This document shows, piece by piece, positions 1 through 7,442 of a DNA stretch of 64,000 bases (the stretch's first letter is position 1; every line of letters begins with the position of its first letter). The DNA comes from CBDFHC01 sp965247585 (lineage in GTDB: Bacteria; Chloroflexota; Dehalococcoidia; Lucifugimonadales; GCA-2712585): contig CBDFHC010000004.1 in the NCBI GenBank assembly GCA_965247585.1, positions 744,001 to 808,000 of the forward strand. Direction: 5' to 3'. Below the pieces are notes generated by a model. The model worked only from the letters and a program-made list of their open reading frames with translations. It did no database searches and had not been told where the DNA came from. Position numbers and translations under genes: made by a program.

Positions 1-48
1 GTGGACCAACCCGAGGAAGCACGGCGCTTGATGCTGGGCGAGGGCTAA
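1..48 (+). CDS. C-terminal tail of a gene entering from the left (partial)
   Basis: Frame 1 is open from the first base and ends at a TAA, encoding VDQPEEARRLMLGEG. The composition (acidic and Arg/Leu rich, GC at third positions) fits a real protein end, but 15 residues are too few to name a family. A short GC-rich inverted repeat (CCGG/CCGG) follows the stop and may help end the transcript. The gene would converge on the GH114-like gene. Confidence 0.4.
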   Translation: MDQPEEARRLMLGEG

Positions 49-82
49 CCCTCCGGTCCGCCGGATAGGTGCGGACCGCTTC

Positions 83-1021
83 CTACCGGCCCTGGTCGCA
101 GGACTCCCGAAAGACGTCTAGGTCCCGGTTTTTCAGGATGACGCTGAAGCGTAACCCTTCCGCATCAGGACAGATCTTGTCCAGGTCGGCCCCCACGTCG
201 GTGTACTCCGCCGCGAAGACGGCCTTTCCCGCGTCAACAAAGAGGGCCATATCCTGGCACCACCCCTGGACGAAGCAACCCTCGGTCAGCGCCCAGTCGA
301 AATGCGAAACCAGCTCTTCCGCCTGCTCCGAGGTGTTTTTTAGCCCGATGGACAGGCCGCGGGCGTGGGCCTCCCCAGCCAGCCAGATGTTGTAGTTGAG
401 CTGGTCCTCATATGTAAGGGGAAAGCCGGTATCGTTGGTGTATGCGTCGATGTTGTCCGGCTCCACCGCGTCAAAGCCCTTGGCTTTGCAGGAGTCCAAC
501 CGCTGGCCCATGATCGGTGCCAGCAGTTCAATCTGCCGGATATCCAGCCACCTTTCTCCCTCCCAACCCTCATACGCCTTCCCCACCACCGAGGCCGGGA
601 AGTCCCCTGCGTCTGGCCGCCAGTCCTCCACGGAACCAGCGCTGAGGTAGCACACCACGGCGCGGCCCTGGCCCTGAAGCGACCGCACCAGCTCCGGGTC
701 GGCATCAAACAGGTCCAGGTCGTACATCGCCACGTCAAAGGAGGTGTCAATAGTCTCGCCGGTTAGCTGCCATTGCCAGGTGGCGCCGGGCGGTGGCTGC
801 CAGACACCCGTCCCAGTGACCGGGGCGACCGGGGCTGTGGCCAGGGCGATCGTGGCGGTGCCTTGGGTAAGAGTGGCGGTGGCCTGCGGCACCGTCGCGG
901 TAGCCTGTGGAACCGTGACGGTGGCCGCCGATGCCGTGCCCTCGTCCGCGGCGGCGGAGCCGCCGCAGGCCGCTGACAGCAACAACACCAGTCCAACGCA
1001 AACGGACCATCTCACAAACAT
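83..1021 (-). CDS. GH114-like endo-alpha-1,4-polygalactosaminidase family lipoprotein
   Basis: Secreted glycoside-hydrolase-like TIM-barrel protein of the GH114 (TM1410-like) family, whose characterised members cut galactosamine-containing polysaccharides. The N-terminus has a hydrophobic signal ending in a lipobox-like LSAACG, so it is probably a lipoprotein. A Thr/Ala/Val-rich linker of near-repeats (TATVPQA) follows, then the catalytic domain with motifs such as DVAMYDLDLF, VVCYLSAG and FDAVEPDN that typify the family. The start is the second of two close ATGs: a GAGG lies about 8 bases before it but abuts the upstream ATG, so the longer reading frame is unlikely. The polysaccharide substrate cannot be read from the sequence. 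Confidence 0.85.
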   Translation of the reverse strand: MFVRWSVCVGLVLLLSAACGGSAAADEGTASAATVTVPQATATVPQATATLTQGTATIALATAPVAPVTGTGVWQPPPGATWQWQLTGETIDTSFDVAMYDLDLFDADPELVRSLQGQGRAVVCYLSAGSVEDWRPDAGDFPASVVGKAYEGWEGERWLDIRQIELLAPIMGQRLDSCKAKGFDAVEPDNIDAYTNDTGFPLTYEDQLNYNIWLAGEAHARGLSIGLKNTSEQAEELVSHFDWALTEGCFVQGWCQDMALFVDAGKAVFAAEYTDVGADLDKICPDAEGLRFSVILKNRDLDVFRESCDQGR

Positions 1022-1081
1022 GTGCATTTCCTCGGAAATACGCAAATCGTCCCTTGAAGGACGCCCATCCATGGGGCGTCC

Positions 1082-1217
1082 AGAGGGGAAATAGCCCCTC
1101 TGGCAGGAGTCTGAGGGTGTCCCTCAGAAATTATCTTTTTAAAACCATCAGGGGCGGGAGGGTGGGAACCACCAACCTGCGATTTTCAGTCCTTGGTAGT
1201 GACGATACCCATCGCCA
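1082..1217 (+). repeat. Dispersed 135-nt non-coding repeat, copy A
   Basis: First of three copies in the window. The order of elements is a hairpin (AGAGGGG...CCCCTCT), GAGTCTGAGGGTGTCCCTCAG (itself a 7-bp stem with a 3-nt loop), an A/T-rich stretch ending in AAACC or similar, a G-rich block GGGGCGGGAGGGTGGG, ACCACCAACC, and a terminal CATCGCCA. It lies between the 5' end of the GH114-like gene and the 3' end of the DUF4387 gene. No open frame is shared by the copies, so it is a nucleic-acid element, not a protein gene. Confidence 0.85.
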
Positions 1218-1221
1218 TCCC

Positions 1222-1557
1222 TCATTCCCAGGGAATCTGAACGTCCAGCAGGGGGCCGTGCTGTTGTGCGCCGTAGATGTCGGTGTCGCCAACGCTGCCG
1301 GAGGGGACGGGACGCACCAACGTGGCCTTAAAGGCCATACCGGCGTCGTACTCCACAAAATCGGTTACCTTGTCCACCGTCATGCGGTACAACCGGGCAA
1401 CCAGTTCCGGCGTGAACACACCGGTGCGCTTCACCTTCTCGTAAGTCTCCCGGTCCTCAAACATCACGTCCAGAGTGAGCCTAAAGGGACCCGCGTTTTT
1501 GCTCCGGACCACCTTGGCCAGGCTGCGCAGCGACACCGTTTTGCGGGCGCTGGTCAT
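1222..1557 (-). CDS. DUF4387 family protein
   Basis: Small (111 aa) soluble protein matching DUF4387, a family found next to or fused to AtuA-like (DUF1446) proteins. Recognisable features are the SLRSLAKVVRSKNAGPF start, the central TLDVMF segment and the late GDTDIYGAQQHGPLL. Its ATG overlaps the stop of the upstream AtuA-like gene (ATGA), so the two are co-transcribed and probably translationally coupled, consistent with subunits of one enzyme. No biochemical function is established for the family. Confidence 0.85.
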   Translation of the reverse strand: MTSARKTVSLRSLAKVVRSKNAGPFRLTLDVMFEDRETYEKVKRTGVFTPELVARLYRMTVDKVTDFVEYDAGMAFKATLVRPVPSGSVGDTDIYGAQQHGPLLDVQIPWE

Positions 1558-2912
1558 ATCTGCACCGTTTCGGTGACGAAGGGCTCACCGGGATCGTCCA
1601 CCCGTATCAGATGGTACACGTTGAACTCGTATACTTCGCCCGCTGGGAACTCTGCCGGCGACGAAATGAACGCCAGGTTGCCCGCAGTGGCGATCCGCCC
1701 GGGGTAGTCGCAGTGAAGCGTGGAAGACCGCGCCAGGGAGGCCACGGTATCGGCCAGCTGCTGCGTCTTGGCCACCGTCTCAATGACAATTCCCAGTTCG
1801 TGCGCCGTGCCGTTCCGCTGCGGTTCCAAAGCGCCCATGACGCCGTTCTTCCCGTAGACATGGTAGATGACCTGGTACTCGTCCTCCGCTACCCTTCCTT
1901 CCAAGTCGCGTTTTAGCTTCTCCCGTACCGTGTTGATCACTTCGTCAATGTTCTCCACCATCCCCGGGTCCCGGGTACCGGCGACGCATACGTTGCGGTA
2001 ACCCACCAGCTTGGCGCCCTCCAGCTTGATCGTGTACGGCTCCTGAATGAAGTGGCTCCGGCTGACCTTGACGCATCTATCGTCAATCTGCTCGTACTCC
2101 GCCTCCCGCAGGTCAATGGTTCCGCCGGGGACCTTTAGCAGCATGGGATTGGTCTTCTCATACATGGTGTGGGCCGCCACCATCCGAACATTGGTGGTCT
2201 TCTCCGGGTCCGCGGGCTTCACCAAGAAGTGGCCGTCCTCCAGGACTCCTACCGCGCCGTCCGCCTCCATGGGTGTGGCGATGAGGGAGCCACACTCCAG
2301 GATCTTGCCCATGTGATAGGCAAGTCCCGGGTCGAACCCGGCCTGGATGGGCAGCGCGGCGATCAGCCCCGCGTCAAAGGCGCGGCCCGCCAGCACCACG
2401 TCGGCCCCTGCCTCCACCGCCCGGGCCACCGGCTCCGTGCCCATCTGCCCAACTATGCGGACGCTCTCGTCAACATCTTCCTCGGTCAGCGTCCACCCCG
2501 CCTCGAAATCAATCACATCGCCACTGCGTATCTTCGCTTTGACGTACTCCTTGTCCTGCTCTGCGTCTATCAACGCCGTCTGGAGCGGGAGACCGCATTC
2601 CGTGGCCACCTCCTTTAGAATCTCCAGGCACCACTCCAGGTGAGGCCGTCCCCCGGCGCCGCCGGCGGAGCCGATGATCAGCGGGATGTTCCGCCCCCGG
2701 GCGGCTGGCACAATAAGGCTCAGGTCCCGCTTCACCATTTCCCGGCTGGTGAAAGACACCCCGGCGCCCAGGTAATAAGGCCCGGGGTCGGTGGACCCGG
2801 CGTCCACGGCTATGAAGTCCGGTTCCTGGGCCATGGCGGCTTCTAGCGAGCGCACCGGGAATCCGTAGCCCAGCAGCCCCACGGGTACATACACGGTCAT
2901 CTTTTTTGCCAT
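1554..2912 (-). CDS. AtuA-like (DUF1446) acyclic terpene utilisation family protein
   Basis: A 452-residue member of the AtuA/DUF1446 family. Namesakes are needed for growth on acyclic terpenes in Pseudomonas, and other members are linked to acyl-CoA or hydroxy-acid catabolism. It shows the Gly-rich N-terminus (VGLLGYGFPVRSLEAA), IIGSAGGAGGRPH, DVVLAGRAFDAGL and the late YHVYGKNGVMG segment. The internal ATG (MAKKM) is preferred to one 8 codons upstream because an AAAGGAAG ribosome site sits just before it. It is followed by DUF4387 with a 4-base overlap and preceded by rnhA. The substrate is unknown; the pair may be a lyase or hydratase acting on a branched acid. Confidence 0.85.
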   Translation of the reverse strand: MAKKMTVYVPVGLLGYGFPVRSLEAAMAQEPDFIAVDAGSTDPGPYYLGAGVSFTSREMVKRDLSLIVPAARGRNIPLIIGSAGGAGGRPHLEWCLEILKEVATECGLPLQTALIDAEQDKEYVKAKIRSGDVIDFEAGWTLTEEDVDESVRIVGQMGTEPVARAVEAGADVVLAGRAFDAGLIAALPIQAGFDPGLAYHMGKILECGSLIATPMEADGAVGVLEDGHFLVKPADPEKTTNVRMVAAHTMYEKTNPMLLKVPGGTIDLREAEYEQIDDRCVKVSRSHFIQEPYTIKLEGAKLVGYRNVCVAGTRDPGMVENIDEVINTVREKLKRDLEGRVAEDEYQVIYHVYGKNGVMGALEPQRNGTAHELGIVIETVAKTQQLADTVASLARSSTLHCDYPGRIATAGNLAFISSPAEFPAGEVYEFNVYHLIRVDDPGEPFVTETVQI

Positions 2913-2987
2913 CTTTTTCTTCCTTTCAGACGACACCTCGCGAGGGGAGTCAGGCAGATACTATCAAACTACCGTCTCTAATCCAGA

Positions 2988-3476
2988 TCAGCGGCGTCCA
3001 CCCAAATTCTCGTAGGCGCTGTCAATTTCAAGATTCTTCCCCAGCGCGGCATTCACTGCAAGCCGGTCACACCGCTCATTTTCTAGATTTCCGGAATGTC
3101 CGCGTAACCAGCGAAATTCCACCTTATGAGTCTCACAGAGGTCCAGCAACAACGACCACAAGTCGGGGTTGATCGCACGTTCCTTCTTGTTTCTTAGCCA
3201 CCCGTTCTCGCGCCAACGCACCGCCCAGCCCTTCTGAATGGTGTTGACCACATACTGCGAGTCGCTGTAGACCGTTGCCCGGCAGGGCTCCTTCAGCTCC
3301 TGAAGCCCTTTGATTGCGGCTAAAATCTCCATGCGGTTGTTGGTGGTCTTGCGGTAACCGCCGGACAACTCTGTGCGGCGCCCGCTGTGCAAAAGCACCA
3401 CGCCATACCCACCGGGTCCCGGGTTCCCAATACAGGACCCGTCTGTGTACATAGTGATGGGCTTGAGGTCAGTCAT
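2988..3476 (-). CDS. rnhA: Ribonuclease HI
   Basis: Cuts the RNA strand of RNA-DNA hybrids, removing R-loops and primers. At 162 residues it has the normal length for the family. Catalytic carboxylates are all visible: D12 in YTDGSC, E50 in NNRMEI, D72 in YSDSQY and D137 in ERCDRLA, with the flap histidine H127 in LRGHSGN. The basic handle region (KKERAINPDLW) is present, as in E. coli RNase HI. It starts 13 bases after the stop of the thioredoxin-NHL gene, so it is probably the second gene of that transcript. Confidence 0.97.
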   Translation of the reverse strand: MTDLKPITMYTDGSCIGNPGPGGYGVVLLHSGRRTELSGGYRKTTNNRMEILAAIKGLQELKEPCRATVYSDSQYVVNTIQKGWAVRWRENGWLRNKKERAINPDLWSLLLDLCETHKVEFRWLRGHSGNLENERCDRLAVNAALGKNLEIDSAYENLGGRR

Positions 3477-3489
3477 GAAAACGCGGCTG

Positions 3490-4974
3490 TTACAACCCCC
3501 TGATCTCCAGCGTCCTCACCTCTTCCGTCTCCAGGTCCACTACTCGAATCGCGTGGTTGTTGGTGTCGGCTATGAACAGCTTTCCCCCAGCGATGGACAG
3601 GCCGCCGGGCTCGTAAAAGGTGGCCGACTGGCCGGGGCCGTCCTCATGGCCGTGGGTACCGGTGCCCAGAAACGTCATCGCGCTCTGGGTCATGGGGTAA
3701 ACCCGCTTAATCTTGTGGTTGTAGGCATCGGCCACGTAGAGCACGCCGTCGTACCACTCCACGCCCAGGGGGTGCTGCAACCGGACCTCAGGGCCGGTGC
3801 CATCCACGTCGCCGAACTCGAACAGCCCCTGCCCCACTATGGTGCCCACCCGGCCGCCGGACTCCAGGTCCGCGGTGCGGATAGAACTGGTCTCGCTGTC
3901 GGCGAAATAGAGACGCTGGCCGTCGGTGGTGATGCCGCTGGGCTGGGCCAACTGCGCCGAGGCCAGAGGGCCATCGGCTATGTTCTCCCTGCCGCTCCCG
4001 GCGTAGGGTTCCACCTGCTTTTTCGCCAGGTCCAGCCTCCAGAGCTGGTGCGGCCCGGCCATCGCAATGTAGACGGAACCGTTATGTAATGTCAGGTCCC
4101 AGGGCGAGTTCAGCGCAGTGCCTTTCAGCTTGCCGCCCGACGAACCGGACCCGGCCTGCTCCCCGGTTCCGGTGACCGTCTCTACGTAGCCCTCCTCCAG
4201 GTCCACCCTCCGGATGGCATGGTTCTCCGTGTCCGCCACGTAGAGCGAATTGCCGTCCAAGGCCAGACCCTGGGGATGGTCAAATTCCGCCAGAACAAAG
4301 TCGCCGTCCTGGAACCCGGGCGTGACCCCGCCAATGGTGCGCGTTACCTCGCCGTCAAGGGTGGTCTGTAGGATGCGGTTGTGGCTGGTGTCTGAGATGA
4401 AGAGGCGGCCGTTGGCCTCGTCCGCCAGCACCTTGCCTGGGAAGGAAAGCGGAGCGCTTTCCAGCGCCTCGCGGCGGTACTCCAAGGGACGGCGGTCCAG
4501 GCGTCCCTCGGCGTCAAAGGCCTTAACCATGTCACTGAGCAGCCGGTCGAAAGCTTCGTAAGGGAGCTCCCCTTCGTGCTTGCCCAGGACGCGGCCTTCT
4601 GGGTCCAGGAACATCAGCGTGGGCCAGGCGCGGCAGGCGTACGACTGCCATACCTGAAACTCTCCGTCGTTTACCACCGGATGGCCTATCTCATACCGCA
4701 GAATGGCCATCCGAACGTTTTCGGTCTCCTGCTCCGAGGGGAACTTGGCCGAGTGTACCCCTATGACCGCCAACTCCCCTTCGTATTTCTTCTCCAGCTT
4801 CCGCAACTGCGGAAAGATATGCATGCAGTTAATTCAACAGTATGTCCAGAAGTCCAGGAGGACTATCTTTCCCTTCAGGTCATCCATGGTGACGGGGCGC
4901 TGGGTGTTGAGCCAGTCCAGCCCTGGTGGGAATTCCGGCGCCCGGACGTTCCCCACGTATTGCGATTTGGCCAC
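3490..4974 (-). CDS. Thioredoxin-like/NHL-repeat protein with in-frame TGA at the active-site Cys (putative selenoprotein)
   Basis: The N-terminal part is a thioredoxin-like domain: LLDFWTYC, then TGA, then INCMHIFP, with the cis-proline segment AWPTLMFLDPEG further on. The rest is about six NHL repeats forming a beta-propeller (SDTSHNRI, ADTENHAIR, ADAYNHKIK, ADTNNHAIR). Relatives such as NHLRC2 carry CCINC here, so the TGA (codon 47, bases 4834-4836) replaces the first Cys of CxxC. The frame continues upstream to a GTG preceded by AGGAGG at 8 bases, giving 494 codons before the stop with family-like sequence on both sides of the TGA. A stem-loop 25 bases after the TGA resembles a bacterial SECIS. 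Ordinary gene callers would start at the ATG just after the TGA and lose the active site. Alternatives are a nonsense mutation or a base error. It leads the rnhA transcript. Confidence 0.8.
4798..4816 (-). promoter_or_regulatory. Candidate bacterial SECIS stem-loop
   Basis: Read on the minus strand, CTTTCCGC-AGTT-GCGGAAG folds into a stem of six Watson-Crick pairs plus one G-U pair with a 4-nt loop whose second base is G. There are 25 nt between the TGA and the loop. Known bacterial SECIS elements have the loop roughly 16-37 nt after the UGA and a G in the first two loop positions, so the geometry fits. It lies inside the thioredoxin-domain coding sequence, as bacterial SECIS elements do. Confidence 0.6.
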
Positions 4975-5128
4975 GGTTCAAGCCTCCTATATCCGGCGAA
5001 AGGGTCGTCGTTCATTGTGCCCTATTTGCCAGCGGTGTTCCACCGAGGCGCGGCCAACCCCGTTCTGGCGCCCCTCCGGCTTGTGAGGTAATATTTAGCG
5101 CAGCAGCAACCCCTGGAGAGACCGTCGT

Positions 5129-5848
5129 ATGCGGAACAAGGTGATGGCAAGTTTTGACGAGGCAGTAGCCGATATTCCTGACGGAATGACTATCATGATC
5201 CCGGGCTTCGCCGGGCCGGGCACGCCGCGTAACCTGATAGCAGCCCTGCTGCGCCAGGGCGCCAAGGGAATAACCGCCATATCCAACCACCCCGGCGCGT
5301 CGCCTTCGGACCAGCGGATTGACCTGGGTGCGCTGGTGGAGGCGGGCCGGGTGGACAGGGTCATCTGCGCCTTCACCGCGGCCCCCCACCCCTCGCAGGC
5401 CACCGCCTTCGAGAAGTTGTATAACGACGGCGTCGTAGAGGGGGAGCTGGTGCCCCAGGGCACCCTGGCTGAGAGGATCCGGGCGGCGGCGGCGGGCATC
5501 GGCGCATTTTACACCAGGACCGCCGTGGGCACCGAGCTGGCCGAGGGGAAAGAGCACCGGGCCATAGACGGCAAGGAGTACGTCCTGGAGTACCCACTGC
5601 ACGCCGACTACGCCTTCATTCGCGCGTATGAGAGCGATGCCTTCGGCAACCTGCAGTACAGGCTTTCGCAGCGAAACTTCAACCCCATCATGGCCATGGC
5701 GGCCAAGCACACTATCGTTGAGGTTGAAAAGGATATCGTGGAGATTGGCGCCATGGACCCGGATTCGGTCCACACGCCGGGCATCTGCGTGGAGCGGGTG
5801 GTCAGGATTCCAAAAGACGGCATCTGGGAGACCCTGGTGTACCGATAG
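5129..5848 (+). CDS. 3-oxoacid CoA-transferase family, subunit A
   Basis: Alpha subunit of a family I CoA-transferase that moves CoA between carboxylic acids (for example succinyl-CoA to a 3-oxoacid). Motifs are DGMTIMIPGFAGPGTPRNLI near the N-terminus, GELVPQGTLAERIRAAAAGI, the GTELAEGKE segment and the YPLHADYAFIRAYESDAFGN block typical of AtoD/ScoA/PcaI. At 239 residues it has normal length. The beta subunit follows after a 48-base gap on the same strand. The substrate cannot be fixed from sequence; nearby AtuA-like genes suggest branched or keto acid catabolism. Confidence 0.9.
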   Translation: MRNKVMASFDEAVADIPDGMTIMIPGFAGPGTPRNLIAALLRQGAKGITAISNHPGASPSDQRIDLGALVEAGRVDRVICAFTAAPHPSQATAFEKLYNDGVVEGELVPQGTLAERIRAAAAGIGAFYTRTAVGTELAEGKEHRAIDGKEYVLEYPLHADYAFIRAYESDAFGNLQYRLSQRNFNPIMAMAAKHTIVEVEKDIVEIGAMDPDSVHTPGICVERVVRIPKDGIWETLVYR

Positions 5849-5896
5849 AGTAGCTTCGCTTTAGCCATGCCCGCGGCATACCAATAACAGGAGATT

Positions 5897-6586
5897 GTGG
5901 TGGAAAAGAGAAGGCTTAACCGCCAGGACATGGCGAACCGGCTGGCCCAGGAATTTCAGGACGGCTGGCTGGTCAACCTGGGGATTGGAATTCCCACCCT
6001 CTGCTCGAACTATGATCAGGGACAGAAGGAGATCATCTTTCACTCGGAAAACGGGGTCATTGGCTACGGACCAATCTACCCCAAGGGTGAGGAGGACCTG
6101 CACCTCGTCAACGCCGGTGGCCAGTACGTCAGCCTGGTCAACGGCGCTTCCATCATCCACCACGCTGATTCATTCGCCATTATACGCAGCGGCATGCTGG
6201 ACCTTACGGTGATGGGCGCCTACCAGGTAGCGGAAAACGGCGACTTCGCCAACTGGAAGACCGAAGGCCGGCGCGGCGGCGGCATCGGTGGCGCCATGGA
6301 CCTGGCCGCCGGGGCGAAACGGGTCTTTATCGCCATGCAGCACACCACCAGGGAGGGAGAGCCCCGGCTGCTGAAGCGATGCGCCTTGCCGGTTACCGCG
6401 GTGGGCGTTGTTAAGCTGCTGGTCACGGACCTGGGCCTATTTGAGGTGACGGAGGACGGTTTCCTGATGCGGGAGATCGCGCCGGGTTACGACCCCGGAG
6501 AGGTCCAATCCATGTCCGAGTCGCAATTGTCTATTGCAAGTGACCTTAAGGAGATCGCATTGGAGATGTCCGAATCCGGGGCCTAG
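5897..6586 (+). CDS. 3-oxoacid CoA-transferase family, subunit B
   Basis: Beta subunit with the catalytic glutamate in the SENGV motif (E51), which forms the gamma-glutamyl-CoA thioester intermediate. It also has LVNLGIGIPT near the N-terminus, GMLDLTVMGAYQVAENGDFANW and GIGGAMDLAAGAKRVFIAMQH, all hallmarks of AtoA/ScoB/PcaJ. The start is one of two adjacent GTG codons preceded by CAGGAGA. It ends just before a strong intrinsic terminator, so the two-subunit operon closes here. Confidence 0.92.
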   Translation: MVEKRRLNRQDMANRLAQEFQDGWLVNLGIGIPTLCSNYDQGQKEIIFHSENGVIGYGPIYPKGEEDLHLVNAGGQYVSLVNGASIIHHADSFAIIRSGMLDLTVMGAYQVAENGDFANWKTEGRRGGGIGGAMDLAAGAKRVFIAMQHTTREGEPRLLKRCALPVTAVGVVKLLVTDLGLFEVTEDGFLMREIAPGYDPGEVQSMSESQLSIASDLKEIALEMSESGA

Positions 6587-6612
6587 GGATGCTTTCAAGG
6601 ACTATGTGGCCA

Positions 6613-6655
6613 CCGGCGCCCCAGATTATCGCAGGGCGCCGGCTTTCTTTTTCTT
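6613..6655 (+). terminator. Intrinsic terminator of the CoA-transferase operon
   Basis: CCGGCGCCC and GGGCGCCGG form a 9-bp perfect stem separated by 12 bases, followed by CTTTCTTTTTCTT. It lies 27 bases after the subunit B stop. It overlaps the last codons of the convergent zinc-ribbon gene. Confidence 0.8.
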
Positions 6656-6784
6656 GGCTTGCATCGGGATGCTGGGCAGGTCCTTCATGAAGCCGCACTG
6701 CACGCAGCTCAGGAACCTTCCATTCACATCACTCTTTTCCTGTAGGTCCCCGCGGCAGCGGGGACACGTCTTTAGAAGCAGCAT
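6626..6784 (-). CDS. Small zinc-ribbon protein (52 aa)
   Basis: A 52-codon frame starts at an ATG preceded by GAGGAA with a 6-base spacer. It encodes two CxxC knuckles, TCPRCRGDL (C7, C10) and SCVQCGF (C27, C30), separated by 16 residues, then a Lys-rich tail (AKKKKAGALR). This is the layout of a one-domain zinc ribbon, of the kind that binds nucleic acid or a larger protein. It stands alone between the CoA-transferase operon and the divergent hspR promoter. The function is unknown. The good ribosome site and the motif spacing make it a believable gene. Confidence 0.7.
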   Translation of the reverse strand: MLLLKTCPRCRGDLQEKSDVNGRFLSCVQCGFMKDLPSIPMQAKKKKAGALR

Positions 6785-6857
6785 TGTTGGTTCCTCGGTG
6801 AAGCTTGTGGGTTACTAGGACGTTATACGTCTCCAAGCTTCAAACGGATTATAGGAG

Positions 6858-6886
6858 TTGACATGCGGCGTGTCAAGAAGTAAGAT
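6858..6886 (+). promoter_or_regulatory. Promoter with overlapping HspR-type operator for hspR-grpE-dnaK
   Basis: TTGACA (6858-6863), a 17-base spacer and TAAGAT (6881-6886) form a near-consensus vegetative promoter. The -35 hexamer is also the left arm of an inverted repeat TTGACA-N7-TGTCAA (6858-6876). It has the same arm-N7-arm layout as the HAIR operator CTTGAGT-N7-ACTCAAG known for actinobacterial HspR, though the arm sequence differs. A second inverted repeat, CCATGAC...GTCATGG (6891-6915), lies at the expected transcription start. Autorepression of the operon by HspR is therefore likely. Confidence 0.7.
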
Positions 6887-7010
6887 ACGTCCATGACAAT
6901 AGATTTGAGTCATGGTCCAAGAAGAGAGCCTTAGCCACCGGCTGCGGCTGGGACAAGACCAGGCCGGTCGGAGATTTCGACCTGTAAGTCCGCGCCCGGA
7001 GGACCTGGCC

Positions 7011-7430
7011 ATGGAGCACCAGCCGAGCCCCACCGGTCCGGACGCCGCGGAGGCGACGCCCCGCGACGCCCAGATTCGGGGCGTGTACATCATCAGCGTG
7101 GCGGCCCGCCTCCTTCGGATGCATCCTCAAACCCTGCGCAAGTACGAGAGGCTGGGACTGGTCCAGCCGTCTCGCACGGAGGGGATGCTTCGCCTCTACT
7201 CTGACGAAGACCTGGCGAAACTGCGCCTGATCCGGTACCTGGAAAAGAACCTGGGCATGAACCTGGCGGGGGTGGAGTTCGCACTGAACCTGGTGGCCAG
7301 CCTGTTGGAGATGCAGCGCCGGATTAACACCAGGGCCCAGATACGCGCTATGAACACCATTTTTGAGAGCGAGATCAAGCGCCTCTTTGAGCAGCTTAAT
7401 TTGCCGTTGGACCCGGACAGCAAGGTCTGA
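7011..7430 (+). CDS. hspR: HspR, MerR-family heat-shock repressor
   Basis: Repressor of the dnaK operon. The MerR-type winged helix is clear: YIISVAARLLRMHPQTLRKYERLGLVQPSR, then RLYSDEDLAKLRLIRYLEKNLGMNLAGVEFAL, followed by a coiled coil (LLEMQRRINTRAQIR). The start is placed at the ATG of MEHQ because GGAGGA lies 7 bases upstream. An upstream in-frame ATG has no ribosome site and sits almost at the predicted transcription start. In the family, DnaK acts as co-repressor and heat titrates it away, which matches the gene order hspR-grpE-dnaK. Confidence 0.9.
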   Translation: MEHQPSPTGPDAAEATPRDAQIRGVYIISVAARLLRMHPQTLRKYERLGLVQPSRTEGMLRLYSDEDLAKLRLIRYLEKNLGMNLAGVEFALNLVASLLEMQRRINTRAQIRAMNTIFESEIKRLFEQLNLPLDPDSKV

Positions 7431-7442
7431 GGAAGCATAACG

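Noticed and set aside
3490..4824. NHL-repeat protein starting at the ATG after the TGA
   Set aside because: That ATG has no ribosome site and would drop the first half of the thioredoxin fold's active site. The upstream GTG has a consensus ribosome site and the upstream sequence is clearly thioredoxin-like.
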